From NCBI RefSeq assembly GCF_001647715.1, contig NZ_CP015600.1:3348001-3412000 (forward strand): a stretch of 64,000 nucleotides of DNA. Reading direction: 5' to 3'. The notes below the pieces were generated by a model. That model ran no database searches. It was not told the DNA's origin and saw nothing but the letters and a program-made list of their open reading frames with translations. Shown here one piece after another: positions 1 through 9,422 of this stretch. Within the stretch, counting starts at the first letter, position 1. Every line of letters starts with the position of its first letter. The position numbers and the translations under genes are program-made. The stretch comes from Pseudomonas antarctica (GTDB lineage: Bacteria; Pseudomonadota; Gammaproteobacteria; Pseudomonadales; Pseudomonadaceae).

Positions 1-240
1 CAGACCTGCAATATTCGCCTGATGAGCGATGCCAATTTTCGCAGCTTCAAGAACGGCGGCCGCCACACCTACCACGGCGGCGCCTTCGAAAAATTCCCGG
101 CAAAAATCACTGCACCCAGCACTGGTTTCTGGAACATCACCCTGGACGTAGTCACGCGTCGCGCCATCAGCGTTACCCGCAAACCCGCGTTGTCCCACAA
201 GATCCGCATCGTTCGTCGCACCAGCACCAAACTGAGCTGA
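1..240 (+). CDS. DUF1883 domain protein, 5' end missing
   Basis: The reading frame is open from the first base and ends in TGA at 238-240. The 5' part lies outside the window, so the internal ATG at 22 is unlikely to be the start. The visible 79 residues contain FRSFKNGGRHTYHGG followed by a beta-rich stretch (TGFWNITLDVVTRRAISV) and a basic tail. I recognise this as the DUF1883 family, small soluble proteins of unknown function found in many bacteria. The next small gene follows after 26 bases. No function is claimed. Confidence 0.75.
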   Translation, partial: QTCNIRLMSDANFRSFKNGGRHTYHGGAFEKFPAKITAPSTGFWNITLDVVTRRAISVTRKPALSHKIRIVRRTSTKLS

Positions 241-266
241 TCCGAACCCACGACAGGAAAAAAGCT

Positions 267-434
267 GTGACCACCACGACTAAATACGTCATCAAGTACA
301 AGCTCAACGGCGAACGTCGCTTTGAGTTCGCACAATTGCTCACCAACAGCGTCGAAGAGGCCAAACAGGCCTTGGCGAAAATCCACGGTGCCAGCGACGA
401 AATCACTGACATCAATGTGAGTAAGGCGCTGTAA
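267..434 (+). CDS. conserved-looking small protein, 55 aa
   Basis: A GTG-started frame (VTTTTKYVIKYKLNGERR...) runs for 55 codons between the DUF1883 gene and alkB, and alkB starts 4 bases after its stop. The sequence alternates beta-like segments (KYVIKYKLNG, RRFEFAQLL) with a helix (SVEEAKQALAKIHG), as in a small alpha/beta domain. An AGGAAAAAAG stretch lies just upstream of the GTG and can act as the ribosome site. It is below the usual length limit for gene callers. Coding-like third-position GC and tight spacing support it. Function unknown. Confidence 0.65.
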   Translation: MTTTTKYVIKYKLNGERRFEFAQLLTNSVEEAKQALAKIHGASDEITDINVSKAL

Positions 435-437
435 GTC

Positions 438-1103
438 ATGCCAGGGCCGACTGCCGACCTGTTCGCCGAGGATGCGTTGCAGCAACCTGCAAGGCGCGAA
501 CAGATTGGCGAAGAGTCTTACGTACTGAGGGGCTATGCCCTGCCCTGGATTGAACGCCTGCTACCGGAGCTTCGGCAGGTGCTGGCCCAAGCGCCGTTTC
601 GGCAAATGGTCACGCCCGGCGGTTTTACCATGTCAGCAGCGCTGAGCAGTTGCGGCGAACTGGGCTGGACCACCGACACCGCCGGCTATCGCTACAGCCC
701 TCTCGACCCGCGCAGCCAGCAACCCTGGCCAGCCATGCCCAGCGCCCTGCGCGAGCTCGCCACGCTTGCGGCAGCCGAGGCCGGTTTCAGCGAGTTTTCC
801 CCGGATGCCTGCCTGATCAACCGCTATGTGCCAGGGGCCAAGATGTCCCTGCATCAGGATAAAAACGAGCGCAGCTACAACGCCCCGGTGGTTTCCGTGT
901 CGTTGGGGCTGCCGGCGATTTTCCTGTTCGGCGGCCCTGAGCGCAGCAGCAAGACCCAGAAAATTTCCTTGTTCCACGGTGATATCGTGGTCTGGGGCGG
1001 CGTCGATCGCCTGCGTTTTCATGGGGTGATGCCGATTAAGGAAGGCGTGCATCCGGTCATGGGCCCACAACGCATCAACCTGACCTTTCGTACCGCCGGC
1101 TGA
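438..1103 (+). CDS. alkB: AlkB-type DNA oxidative demethylase
   Basis: A 221-aa Fe(II)/2-oxoglutarate dioxygenase that removes methyl and other small alkyl groups from N1-adenine and N3-cytosine in DNA and RNA by oxidation. The iron ligands are visible as H139 and D141 in LHQDKNE and H195 in RFHG. Two arginines in QRINLTFR (R212, R218) match the 2-oxoglutarate-binding arginines of E. coli AlkB, with a constant offset of 8 residues. The substrate lid MSAALSSCGELGW is also present. Length matches the family. It starts 4 bases after a small ORF and is followed 75 bases later by ada, so the two alkylation-repair genes are neighbours here. No clear Ada box was found. Confidence 0.95.
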   Translation: MPGPTADLFAEDALQQPARREQIGEESYVLRGYALPWIERLLPELRQVLAQAPFRQMVTPGGFTMSAALSSCGELGWTTDTAGYRYSPLDPRSQQPWPAMPSALRELATLAAAEAGFSEFSPDACLINRYVPGAKMSLHQDKNERSYNAPVVSVSLGLPAIFLFGGPERSSKTQKISLFHGDIVVWGGVDRLRFHGVMPIKEGVHPVMGPQRINLTFRTAG

Positions 1104-1178
1104 TTTGACCGCAAGCTTCGGAGTGCCGAGTATGACCGGTGCGGCTAATCTGCCCCTGATCCGTCAAGAGTGCAGGCC

Positions 1179-2222
1179 ATGAACAACGAACACGACCCCC
1201 GCTGGGCCGCCATCATCGCCCGCGATGCCAAGGCAGACACGCTGTTTGTCTACGGCGTAAAAACCACAGGCGTGTATTGCCGCCCCAGCAGTGCCTCGCG
1301 TTTGCCACGCCCGCAAAACATCGAATTCTTCGACACCCCCGAGCAGGCCGAGGCTGCCGGTTATCGCCCGAGCAAACGCGCCTCCGGTGACCAGACCCAA
1401 CTGGCCGCGCACCATGCGCAGTTGGTGGCAGCGGCTTGCCGGTACATAGAACAGGCCGAAACACCACCCAGCCTGGATGAAATCGCCTGCCTGGTCGGGT
1501 TGAGCGCGTTCCATTTCCACCGCGTATTCAAAGCCATCACCGGCCTGACCCCCAAAGGTTATGTCAGCGCCCTGCGCGCGCGCAAAATGCGCGACGGCCT
1601 CATGGGCGAGCATTCCGTCACAGCAGCGCTGTATGACGCCGGCTTCAACTCCAACAGCCGCTTTTATGAGTCCGCCGATCAGTTACTGGGCATGACGCCG
1701 ACTGATTACCGGGCCGGCGGCACTAACAGCGAGATTCGCTTTGCCGTGGGCCAATGCTCATTGGGGGCGATTCTGGTGGCGCAGAGTCAACGCGGTGTGT
1801 GTGCGATTTTGCTGGGGGATGACCCGGACAAACTGGTGCGTGACCTGCAGGATCAATTTCCCCAGGCACAATTGGAGGGCGCGGACCGCAACTTCGAACA
1901 GCTGATTGCCCACGTCGTGGGCTTTATCGAAGCGCCTGCGCTGGGGTTGGATTTGCCCCTCGACTTACGCGGTACGGCCTTTCAGGAACGAGTATGGCGG
2001 GCGCTGCGCGAAATTCCGCTGGGCAGCACCGCCAGCTATGCGCAGATTGCCGAGCGTATCGGCGCACCCAAATCCTTTCGCGCCGTGGCCCAGGCCTGTG
2101 GAGCCAACAGCCTGGCGGTGGCGATTCCCTGCCATCGCGTGGTGCGCAGCAACGGTGAGTTGTCGGGCTACCGCTGGGGCGTAGAACGCAAGCGGCAGCT
2201 GCTGGAGCGCGAACGTCAGTAA
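1179..2222 (+). CDS. ada: Ada: O6-alkylguanine-DNA alkyltransferase fused to AraC-type regulator, degenerate zinc site
   Basis: A 347-aa protein with the Ada layout: N-terminal methylphosphotriester domain (about 1-75), AraC-type helix-turn-helix (about 80-180), and C-terminal O6-methylguanine methyltransferase (about 185-347). The acceptor PCHRV (C318) is intact, as is RGTAFQERVW. In the N-terminal domain, only one of the four zinc cysteines of E. coli Ada is kept. C34 (in GVYCRP, matching the acceptor C38) remains, but positions matching C42, C69 and C72 are S38, S65 and A68. The ATG at 1179 is preferred over the in-frame GTG at 1170 because AAGAG lies 8 bases upstream of it. It probably repairs O6-alkylguanine. 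Whether it still works as a methylation-switched activator is open. Confidence 0.93.
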   Translation: MNNEHDPRWAAIIARDAKADTLFVYGVKTTGVYCRPSSASRLPRPQNIEFFDTPEQAEAAGYRPSKRASGDQTQLAAHHAQLVAAACRYIEQAETPPSLDEIACLVGLSAFHFHRVFKAITGLTPKGYVSALRARKMRDGLMGEHSVTAALYDAGFNSNSRFYESADQLLGMTPTDYRAGGTNSEIRFAVGQCSLGAILVAQSQRGVCAILLGDDPDKLVRDLQDQFPQAQLEGADRNFEQLIAHVVGFIEAPALGLDLPLDLRGTAFQERVWRALREIPLGSTASYAQIAERIGAPKSFRAVAQACGANSLAVAIPCHRVVRSNGELSGYRWGVERKRQLLERERQ

Positions 2223-2226
2223 TGCG

Positions 2227-2688
2227 CTAGCGGATACCGATATAAATCCGTGCCTCTTCGTCTGCCTGATAGACCTCGAAGTCGGTGACAAACGCCCGCG
2301 ACTCGACACCCGGCTTTGCGAAATAAGCCCAGACCTGTTGCCAGGTAGCAATGATTGCATCCGGCATTGGCCCGCGCGCCTCAAACACCAAATAACGGCC
2401 CGGCTCGATCACCAGGCTTTCAAAGCCTTGCGCCGGTGCAACGGAGGCAACACCCGCCGTCACATCAAAAAAACCACTCGCATCCGATTCATAGCCGCTG
2501 TACACCCCGTACACCGGCGAGTCGGGGTGCTTGCCCGGGATTGCCTGGTACAGCCCCTCCTCAAAAAACCGTTGCCACATTGGGCCGATTTTCGCGCTCG
2601 CGGGCTGCATTTCATCGGCATTTCGGGTCCGCACTTGCAAGCCCGACACCCTGATTGCCGCCACGACCTGTTCCTTGATTGCTTGCAA
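2227..2688 (-). CDS. GyrI-like / AraC effector-binding domain protein
   Basis: A 153-aa protein with the beta-alpha-beta-beta repeat of the GyrI-like (SOUL/effector-binding) family. Signs are the start QVVAAIRVSGLQVRTRN, MWQRFFEEGLYQAIP, the strand VYGVYSGYES, EPGRYLVFEARGP followed by AIIATWQQVWAYF, and a final FEVYQ...IYIGIR strand. Such stand-alone domains bind small cationic or hydrophobic ligands or interact with DNA gyrase. No DNA-binding domain is present. It is convergent with ada (4 bases between ends) and lies 12 bases downstream of the CGNR gene on the same strand, so the two are probably cotranscribed. Confidence 0.8.
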   Translation of the reverse strand: MQAIKEQVVAAIRVSGLQVRTRNADEMQPASAKIGPMWQRFFEEGLYQAIPGKHPDSPVYGVYSGYESDASGFFDVTAGVASVAPAQGFESLVIEPGRYLVFEARGPMPDAIIATWQQVWAYFAKPGVESRAFVTDFEVYQADEEARIYIGIR

Positions 2689-2700
2689 AGCCCTCTCCTT

Positions 2701-3294
2701 TCAACGCTTCAATTGACGTTTACGGAATTCGGCGACTTTATGCCGGTTACCGCACAAGGCCATGCTGCACCAGCGACGCTTGTGGGCCTTGGTCCGATCA
2801 TAAAACCACAGGACGCATTCCGGATGCTCGCAACGGCGAATCAAACTGAAATCGCCGGCCACCAATAAATTAGCTGCGGCTTCGGCAATCGGCGACAAAA
2901 ATTGCTCCGCCGTCTGCAATTTGCGTTGGCGCTCCAACAGAGGCGCTCCGGACGCCGGCCAGACCAGCTGTGGATGGCTGACCGCCTTGCGCAAAAAACT
3001 GTTGAGCGCCGCAGGATCGCCCACTTGACCGTTCTTGCGTGTCGCGACGAGGTCACGAATCACCTCGCGCAACTCACGTGCGGCAGCGAGCAAGGCGCCC
3101 TCCTCAAACGTGGGAAGACGCCCTTCTTGAACCCACGCCAAACGCACTAACCAACGCTGGACGTCAGCATCGGCCTGCCAGAAATCCCACGGCATGCCGT
3201 CGATATTCGCCAGGGTATTGAGCATGTCCAAGACCGGGTCATCGGCAAGCACATAGGGTTCCAAAGGTGTGGCTGGGGGCGTAGGGATGGCCAT
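2701..3294 (-). CDS. CGNR zinc-finger / ABATE-domain protein, putative regulator
   Basis: A 197-aa protein with the ABATE-like N-terminal region (PLEPYVLADDPVLDMLNTLA) and a C-terminal CGNR zinc finger. The finger is visible as RRCEHPECVLWFYDRTKAHKRRWCSMALCGNRHKVAEFRKR, described here by its key residues: two cysteines in CEHPEC and two in CSMALCGNR. Family members are thought to bind DNA and act as stress or catabolic regulators. It is divergent from the alpha/beta hydrolase at 3470, and the region between them holds five GTTAC/GTAAC pentamers, which suggests that it controls that hydrolase and itself. Regulation is inference. Confidence 0.88.
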   Translation of the reverse strand: MAIPTPPATPLEPYVLADDPVLDMLNTLANIDGMPWDFWQADADVQRWLVRLAWVQEGRLPTFEEGALLAAARELREVIRDLVATRKNGQVGDPAALNSFLRKAVSHPQLVWPASGAPLLERQRKLQTAEQFLSPIAEAAANLLVAGDFSLIRRCEHPECVLWFYDRTKAHKRRWCSMALCGNRHKVAEFRKRQLKR

Positions 3295-3322
3295 GATTCG
3301 TCCTCTTGATCACCGCGCAATC

Positions 3323-3453
3323 GTAACCGCTATTTTCACGCAAGGGTAGTTACACCAGACGAATAGCTAACCTGAATTATTTATTTGACAGGTTACATAA
3401 TTTGGCGCAGCTTTTTTAAAAAGGTAACCCGTAATAACACTTAATCAAGTTAC
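3323..3453. promoter_or_regulatory. divergent control region with five GTTAC/GTAAC repeats
   Basis: Between the CGNR gene and the hydrolase, GTTAC occurs at 3349, 3392 and 3449, and its complement GTAAC at 3323 and 3424. By base count alone about 0.25 copies would be expected in 130 bp. A TTGACA lies at 3385-3390, but I see no good matching -10. This looks like an operator array for the neighbouring regulator; binding is inference. Confidence 0.4.
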
Positions 3454-3469
3454 AAAAGGTGATCCAGTC

Positions 3470-4348
3470 ATGTCTATCCAAGCCCCTGTCGTTCGCTACC
3501 ACCACGTCGATGCCGATGGCGTTCGCATGTTCTACCGTGAAGCCGGCGACCCGGCCGCACCCGTGATATTGCTGCTGCATGGTTTTCCCAGCTCCTCCCA
3601 TATGTACCGCGACCTGATCCCGCTGCTCGCCACACGTTTCAGGGTTATCGCGCCAGACTTGCCGGGCTTCGGCTTCACCGAAATCCCTGCCGAGCGTGCT
3701 TATCACTACAGCTTCGATAACCTGGCGGTCACTGTCGGGCATTTCGTCGATGCGCTGAAGCTGTCCCGCTACGCGCTATACGTGTTCGATTACGGTGCAC
3801 CCGTGGGCCTGCGGCTGGCAGTGGCACATCCGGAGCGGGTCAGCGCGCTGGTCTCGCAAAACGGCAACGCTTACCTGGAAGGCTTGGGCGATGCCTGGGC
3901 ACCGATTCGGGCCTATTGGGCCGAGCCGAGCCAGGCCAATCGCGAGGTGATCCGCACGGCGGTGATCAGCCTGGAGGGCACGCGCTACCAGTACCTGCAC
4001 GGTGTGAGTCAGCCGGAGCGGGTTGCGCCCGAGTCCTACATGCTTGATGTGCTATTGATGCAGCGTCCCGGCAATGACGAGATCCAACTGGACCTGTTCC
4101 TCGATTACCGTAACAACCTCACGCAGTACCCGGCGTTCCAGGCGTTCTTCAAAGCCACACAGGTGCCCACGCTGGTGATTTGGGGCCAGAACGATCCGTT
4201 CTTCATCCCGCCTGGCGCCCACGCTTACAAAGGGGACAACGCGAATGCCGTGGTCGAGTTACTGGACACCGGCCACTTCGCCCTGGAAACCCATGCGGCG
4301 CATATCGCTGAGCGCATTCATGCGGTGCTGGGCGAGGCCATCGACTGA
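3470..4348 (+). CDS. alpha/beta hydrolase, epoxide hydrolase / haloalkane dehalogenase type
   Basis: A 292-aa alpha/beta-hydrolase without a signal peptide. The oxyanion motif HGFP is at 37-40. The nucleophile position carries aspartate (YVFDYGAPVG, D107) rather than serine, as in epoxide hydrolases and haloalkane dehalogenases. GQND (D242) and TGHFALE (H269) supply the acid and the histidine. The cap region is long. The tyrosine pair that would prove an epoxide hydrolase cannot be assigned by eye, so the substrate is unknown. It is divergent from a CGNR-type regulator. The ATG at 3470 follows AAAGGTGATC. Confidence 0.9.
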   Translation: MSIQAPVVRYHHVDADGVRMFYREAGDPAAPVILLLHGFPSSSHMYRDLIPLLATRFRVIAPDLPGFGFTEIPAERAYHYSFDNLAVTVGHFVDALKLSRYALYVFDYGAPVGLRLAVAHPERVSALVSQNGNAYLEGLGDAWAPIRAYWAEPSQANREVIRTAVISLEGTRYQYLHGVSQPERVAPESYMLDVLLMQRPGNDEIQLDLFLDYRNNLTQYPAFQAFFKATQVPTLVIWGQNDPFFIPPGAHAYKGDNANAVVELLDTGHFALETHAAHIAERIHAVLGEAID

Positions 4349-4457
4349 CGGCGCTACACGAAATCCCGACTTCGTCCAGTGAATAAAACAGACTGGCCGG
4401 GTGCCAAGGGCCCTGTTAAAACAGCGAAAAGACCTACTACTGCTGGAGACGCATCCC

Positions 4458-5522
4458 ATGAGCACCTGGCCAGACACCCGAATTCTCGACCTGCTGGGCA
4501 TTGAAGTGCCTATTATCCAGGCGCCCATGGCTGTCGGGACCACCACCGCCATGGTCATCGCCGCCAATAACGCAGGCGGGCTGGGTTCTCTGCCGGCTGC
4601 CGCGCTGAGTCTCGAGCAACTGCGCGACGCCTTGATCACCATCCGCCAGGCAAGCTCGCGCCCCATTAACGTCAATTTCTTCTGCCATCAACCGCCTGCT
4701 GCTGATGCAGTGCGTGATCGCCACTGGAAGGATTTGCTGGAGCCCTACTACCGCGAACTCGGCGCCGATTTTGATGCGCCAACCCCCGTTTCCAACCGCG
4801 AGCCATTCAACGAAGCCGCCTGCAAAGTGGTCGAGGAGTTTCGTCCCGAAGTGGTGAGTTTTCATTTTGGCCTGCCGGAAAAAGCCTTGCTCGACCGGGT
4901 AAAAGCCACCGGGGCCAAGGTGCTGTCATCGGCCACCACCGTAGAAGAGGCCATCTGGCTGGAACAGCATGGTTGCGACGCAATCATTGCGATGGGCATA
5001 GAGGCTGGCGGGCATCGTGGTTTGTTTCTCAGCGACGACCTTAATACCCAGATCGGCCTGATGGCGTTGGTGCCGCAAATTGTCGACGCCGTGAGCGTGC
5101 CGGTGATTGCTGCCGGCGGTATCGGTGATGCGCGCGGGATTGTCGCGGCATTTGCGCTGGGGGCGTCGGCCGTCCAAATCGGTACCGCGTACCTGTTCAC
5201 CCCCGAAGCCAACGTAACCGCCTCCCACCACTTTGCACTGCGTCACGCCCAGGCCAGCGAGACGGCCCTGACCAACCTGTTCACCGGCCGCCCGGCACGC
5301 GGTATCGTCAACCGCGTAATGCGTGAACTCGGCGCGATCAACCCGGCGGCCCCTGCCTTCCCCACCTCCGGCGGCGCCTTGATGCCGCTCAAGGCCAAGG
5401 ATGAAGCGGGCTTCAGCAACCTGTGGTCAGGCCAGGCGCTGCGCCTGGGTAAAGAGCTTTCCACTTATGACCTGACGCGCCAGTTGGCCGAGCAGGCGCT
5501 GGCCAAGCTCAAGCGCGACTGA
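4458..5522 (+). CDS. nitronate monooxygenase family flavoprotein
   Basis: A 354-aa FMN-dependent TIM-barrel enzyme of the nitronate monooxygenase (2-nitropropane dioxygenase) family. Typical features are the start ILDLLGIEVPIIQAPMA, the phosphate-binding segments EAGGHRG and IAAGGIGDARG, and ALGASAVQIGTAYL. Family enzymes oxidise toxic alkyl nitronates such as propionate 3-nitronate. A frame extends upstream to 4401, but the ATG at 4458 has GGAG ten bases upstream and gives the normal family N-terminus. It stands alone between the hydrolase and the mod operon, on the same strand. Confidence 0.92.
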   Translation: MSTWPDTRILDLLGIEVPIIQAPMAVGTTTAMVIAANNAGGLGSLPAAALSLEQLRDALITIRQASSRPINVNFFCHQPPAADAVRDRHWKDLLEPYYRELGADFDAPTPVSNREPFNEAACKVVEEFRPEVVSFHFGLPEKALLDRVKATGAKVLSSATTVEEAIWLEQHGCDAIIAMGIEAGGHRGLFLSDDLNTQIGLMALVPQIVDAVSVPVIAAGGIGDARGIVAAFALGASAVQIGTAYLFTPEANVTASHHFALRHAQASETALTNLFTGRPARGIVNRVMRELGAINPAAPAFPTSGGALMPLKAKDEAGFSNLWSGQALRLGKELSTYDLTRQLAEQALAKLKRD

Positions 5523-6410
<888 letters not shown>

Positions 6411-7091
6411 ATGCCGCTGTCGAGTGCCGATTTGTCCGCGATCTGGCTGACCATCAAGCTGGCGTCACTGACCACCGTGATCCTGCTGGTCATCGGCACT
6501 CCGATTGCGCTGTGGCTGTCGCGCACCCGTTCCGCGTGGCGCGGCCCCATCGGGGCGATCGTCGCGTTACCGTTGGTGTTGCCACCGACGGTGATCGGTT
6601 TCTACCTGCTGTTGACCATGGGCCCCCATGGTTACTTCGGCCAGTTCACCCAATGGCTGGGCCTGGGCACCCTGACCTTCAGTTTTGCCGGGCTGGTGAT
6701 TGGCTCGGTGATCTATTCCATGCCGTTTGTGGTGCAGCCGTTGCAAAACGCCTTCTCTGCCATCGGCACTCGCCCATTGGAAGTGGCCGCAACCTTGCGC
6801 GCCAATCCTTGGGATACTTTTTTCACGGTGATCCTGCCCCTGGCGCGCCCAGGTTTTATCACTGCATCGATTCTCGGCTTCGCCCACACCGTGGGTGAGT
6901 TCGGCGTGGTGCTGATGATCGGTGGCAACATTCCCGACAAAACCCGCGTGGTCTCGGTGCAGATCTACGACCACGTCGAAGCCATGGAGTATGCCCAGGC
7001 CCATTGGCTGGCGGGTTCCATGGTGGTCTTCGCTTTCCTCGTGTTGCTGGCGCTCTACTCCAGCCGTAAAACCAAGATGGGCTGGAGCTGA
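6411..7091 (+). CDS. modB: molybdate ABC transporter permease
   Basis: A 226-aa inner-membrane permease with five to six hydrophobic helices and the EAA loop that contacts the ATPase ([25 protein letters not shown]). The C-terminal segment includes [19 protein letters not shown], characteristic of ModB/CysT-type permeases. Its ATG directly follows the modA TAA, so translation is probably coupled, and modC begins 3 bases after its stop. It forms the molybdate channel of the ModABC complex. Confidence 0.97.
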   Translation: MPLSSADLSAIWLTIKLASLTTVILLVIGTPIALWLSRTRSAWRGPIGAIVALPLVLPPTVIGFYLLLTMGPHGYFGQFTQWLGLGTLTFSFAGLVIGSVIYSMPFVVQPLQNAFSAIGTRPLEVAATLRANPWDTFFTVILPLARPGFITASILGFAHTVGEFGVVLMIGGNIPDKTRVVSVQIYDHVEAMEYAQAHWLAGSMVVFAFLVLLALYSSRKTKMGWS

Positions 7092-7094
7092 TCG

Positions 7095-8174
7095 ATGATT
7101 GAGGTACGCCTGAACCTTCACTATTCCGCCTTTGCGCTGGACGTCGACCTGCATTTGCCCGGCCGCGGTGTCACCGCGCTGTACGGCCATTCCGGTTCCG
7201 GCAAAACCACTTGCCTGCGCTGTATCGCCGGGCTGGAGCGCGCCGAAGACGGGTTTATCCAGGTCAATGACGAGGTCTGGCAAGACAGTCGCAAGGGGCT
7301 GTTTGTGCCGCCGCACAAACGTGCCTTGGGCTATGTGTTCCAGGAAGCCAGCCTGTTTCCTCATCTGTCGGTACGCGCCAATCTGGAGTTCGGCCTCAAG
7401 CGCATCCCACGCAGGCTGCGTCATGTGGACATGGCCCACGCGACCGAATTGCTCGGCATCGGCCACCTGCTCGAGCGCCACCCGCAGCATTTGTCCGGCG
7501 GCGAGCGCCAGCGCATCGGCATCGCCCGCGCATTGCTCACCAGCCCCCGGCTGTTGTTGATGGATGAACCGCTGGCGGCCCTGGACAGCCAACGCAAAAG
7601 CGAGATCCTGCCGTACCTCGAGCGCCTGCACGACGAACTGGAGATTCCGGTGCTGTACGTCAGCCATGCCCAGGACGAAGTGGCGCGGCTGGCCGATCAC
7701 ATCGTGTTGCTCAGCGACGGCAAGGCCCTGGCCAGCGGCCCCATCGGCGAAACCCTGGCGCGCCTGGATTTACCCCTGGCCTTGGGCGATGACGCCGGCG
7801 TGGTCATCAATGGCAGCGTCAGCGCATATGACGAGCACTATCAGTTGCTCACCCTGCAGTTGCCCGACAGTGCGTTGAGCATGCGCGTCGCCCATACACC
7901 GCTGGCGTTGGGCAAACAGCTACGCATCAAGGTGCAGGCCCGAGACGTCAGCCTCAGCCTGCAGGCGGAGGAACACAGCAGCATCCTCAACCGCCTGCCG
8001 GTGACGGTCACTCAGGACATTTCGGCGGATAACAGCGCCCATGTGCTGGTGCGCCTGGACGCCGGGGGGACGCCGCTGTTGGCGCGTATCACCCGCTTCT
8101 CCCGCGACCAGTTGCATCTGCATCCCGGCCAGACGCTGTGGGCGCAAATCAAGGCGGTGGCGGTACTCGCATAA
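7095..8174 (+). CDS. modC: molybdate ABC transporter ATPase
   Basis: A 359-aa ATPase that drives molybdate import. It shows Walker [10 protein letters not shown], the Q loop [14 protein letters not shown], the signature [16 protein letters not shown], Walker [13 protein letters not shown] and the switch histidine in [11 protein letters not shown]. The C-terminal 70 residues form a TOBE/Mop domain (ending [12 protein letters not shown]), which binds oxyanion and gives feedback control in ModC. Last gene of the modABC operon. The topoisomerase gene begins 74 bases later. Confidence 0.97.
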   Translation: MIEVRLNLHYSAFALDVDLHLPGRGVTALYGHSGSGKTTCLRCIAGLERAEDGFIQVNDEVWQDSRKGLFVPPHKRALGYVFQEASLFPHLSVRANLEFGLKRIPRRLRHVDMAHATELLGIGHLLERHPQHLSGGERQRIGIARALLTSPRLLLMDEPLAALDSQRKSEILPYLERLHDELEIPVLYVSHAQDEVARLADHIVLLSDGKALASGPIGETLARLDLPLALGDDAGVVINGSVSAYDEHYQLLTLQLPDSALSMRVAHTPLALGKQLRIKVQARDVSLSLQAEEHSSILNRLPVTVTQDISADNSAHVLVRLDAGGTPLLARITRFSRDQLHLHPGQTLWAQIKAVAVLA

Positions 8175-8248
8175 CTTTTTTGCACGCGCGCAAAACCCTG
8201 CGGTCAATCAGACATACCGGCCTGATCCGTTGCCAAGGAATTTGCACG

Positions 8249-9298
8249 ATGCCCGACTCTGCCCTGACTGCCGACCTGCCCCGCGACCTGCATTACGTTG
8301 ACGACACCCAGCCCGGCATTCGCCGTAAAAAGCTGCGCGGCAAATTCCAGTATGTCGACGCCAAAGGCCAGCGCATCACCGATGCCGAGGAAATTAAACG
8401 CCTGAATGCCCTGGCCGTGCCGCCGGCCTACACCGACGTGTGGATCTGCGCCGACCCGCGCGGCCATCTGCAAGCGACCGGCCGCGATGCGCGCGGTCGT
8501 AAACAGTACCGCTACCACACGCGCTGGCGTGAGGTGCGCGACACCGACAAGTATTCGCGGCTGCAGGAATTCGGCAATGCCTTGCCCAAACTGCGCAAGC
8601 AACTGGAGGCGCAAATCGCCGCCCCAGGCTTCACGCGCGAGAAAGTCCTGGCCACGGTGGTGATGCTGCTGGATGCCACGCTGATCCGTGTCGGCAACAC
8701 CCAATACGCCCGCGACAACAAATCCTATGGGCTGACCACCCTGCGCAACCGCCATGTGGACGTCAAGGGCAGCGAGATCCAGTTCCAGTTTCGCGGCAAG
8801 AGCGGCGTCGAGCATCAGATCAGCGTCAAGGACCGACGCCTGGCCACGGTGGTCAAGCGTTGCTTGGAATTGCCGGGGCAGAACCTGTTTCAGTACCTGG
8901 ACGAAGCCGGCGAGCGCCACACGGTCAGCTCCCACGACGTGAATGCGTATTTGCACAGCCTGACCGGCGCCGACTTCACCGCCAAGGACTACCGCACCTG
9001 GGCCGGTACCGCGATGGCGCTGGCGGTGCTGCGAGAATTGGCGTGGCAACCGGAATCCGACGCCAAGCGGCATGTGGTGGCCATGGTCAAGGATGTCGCC
9101 AAGCAACTGGGCAACACCCCGGCAGTGTGCCGCAAGTGCTATATCCACCCGGCGGTGCTGGAGCATTTCAGCCTGGGTGAACTGTCCAGTTTGCCAAAAC
9201 CGCGCAAGCGCACGGGCTTGAAAGCCGAGGAAGTCGCCCTGGCGATGTTCCTCGAACAATTGGCCGCTGACTTGCCGAAGAACGCCAAGGTGCGTTAG
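8249..9298 (+). CDS. DNA topoisomerase IB (pox-type)
   Basis: A 349-aa eukaryote/poxvirus-like type IB topoisomerase that relaxes supercoils through a 3'-phosphotyrosyl bond. The N-terminal domain (GIRRKKLRGKFQYVD, AVPPAYTDVWIC) is followed by the catalytic domain. Catalytic residues visible are R in TLIRVGNTQYA, K in QFRGKSGVEH, R in KDYRTWAGT, and the nucleophile Y298 in CRKCYIHP. The start at 8249 has AAGGA ten bases upstream. A frame reaches back to 8138 but overlaps modC. Such enzymes are common in Pseudomonas but are absent from E. coli. Confidence 0.95.
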   Translation: MPDSALTADLPRDLHYVDDTQPGIRRKKLRGKFQYVDAKGQRITDAEEIKRLNALAVPPAYTDVWICADPRGHLQATGRDARGRKQYRYHTRWREVRDTDKYSRLQEFGNALPKLRKQLEAQIAAPGFTREKVLATVVMLLDATLIRVGNTQYARDNKSYGLTTLRNRHVDVKGSEIQFQFRGKSGVEHQISVKDRRLATVVKRCLELPGQNLFQYLDEAGERHTVSSHDVNAYLHSLTGADFTAKDYRTWAGTAMALAVLRELAWQPESDAKRHVVAMVKDVAKQLGNTPAVCRKCYIHPAVLEHFSLGELSSLPKPRKRTGLKAEEVALAMFLEQLAADLPKNAKVR

Positions 9299-9422
9299 CC
9301 TTCGCGTCCCTTCTGACTCACGGGATGACCGCCGACGTGAACAACTAAGCCTTCCAAAATGTATCTGCAACGAGCCGCCCTGCGTGCTTGTTGGCCTGTT
9401 CGACATTTTTTTGGAGGTGCTG

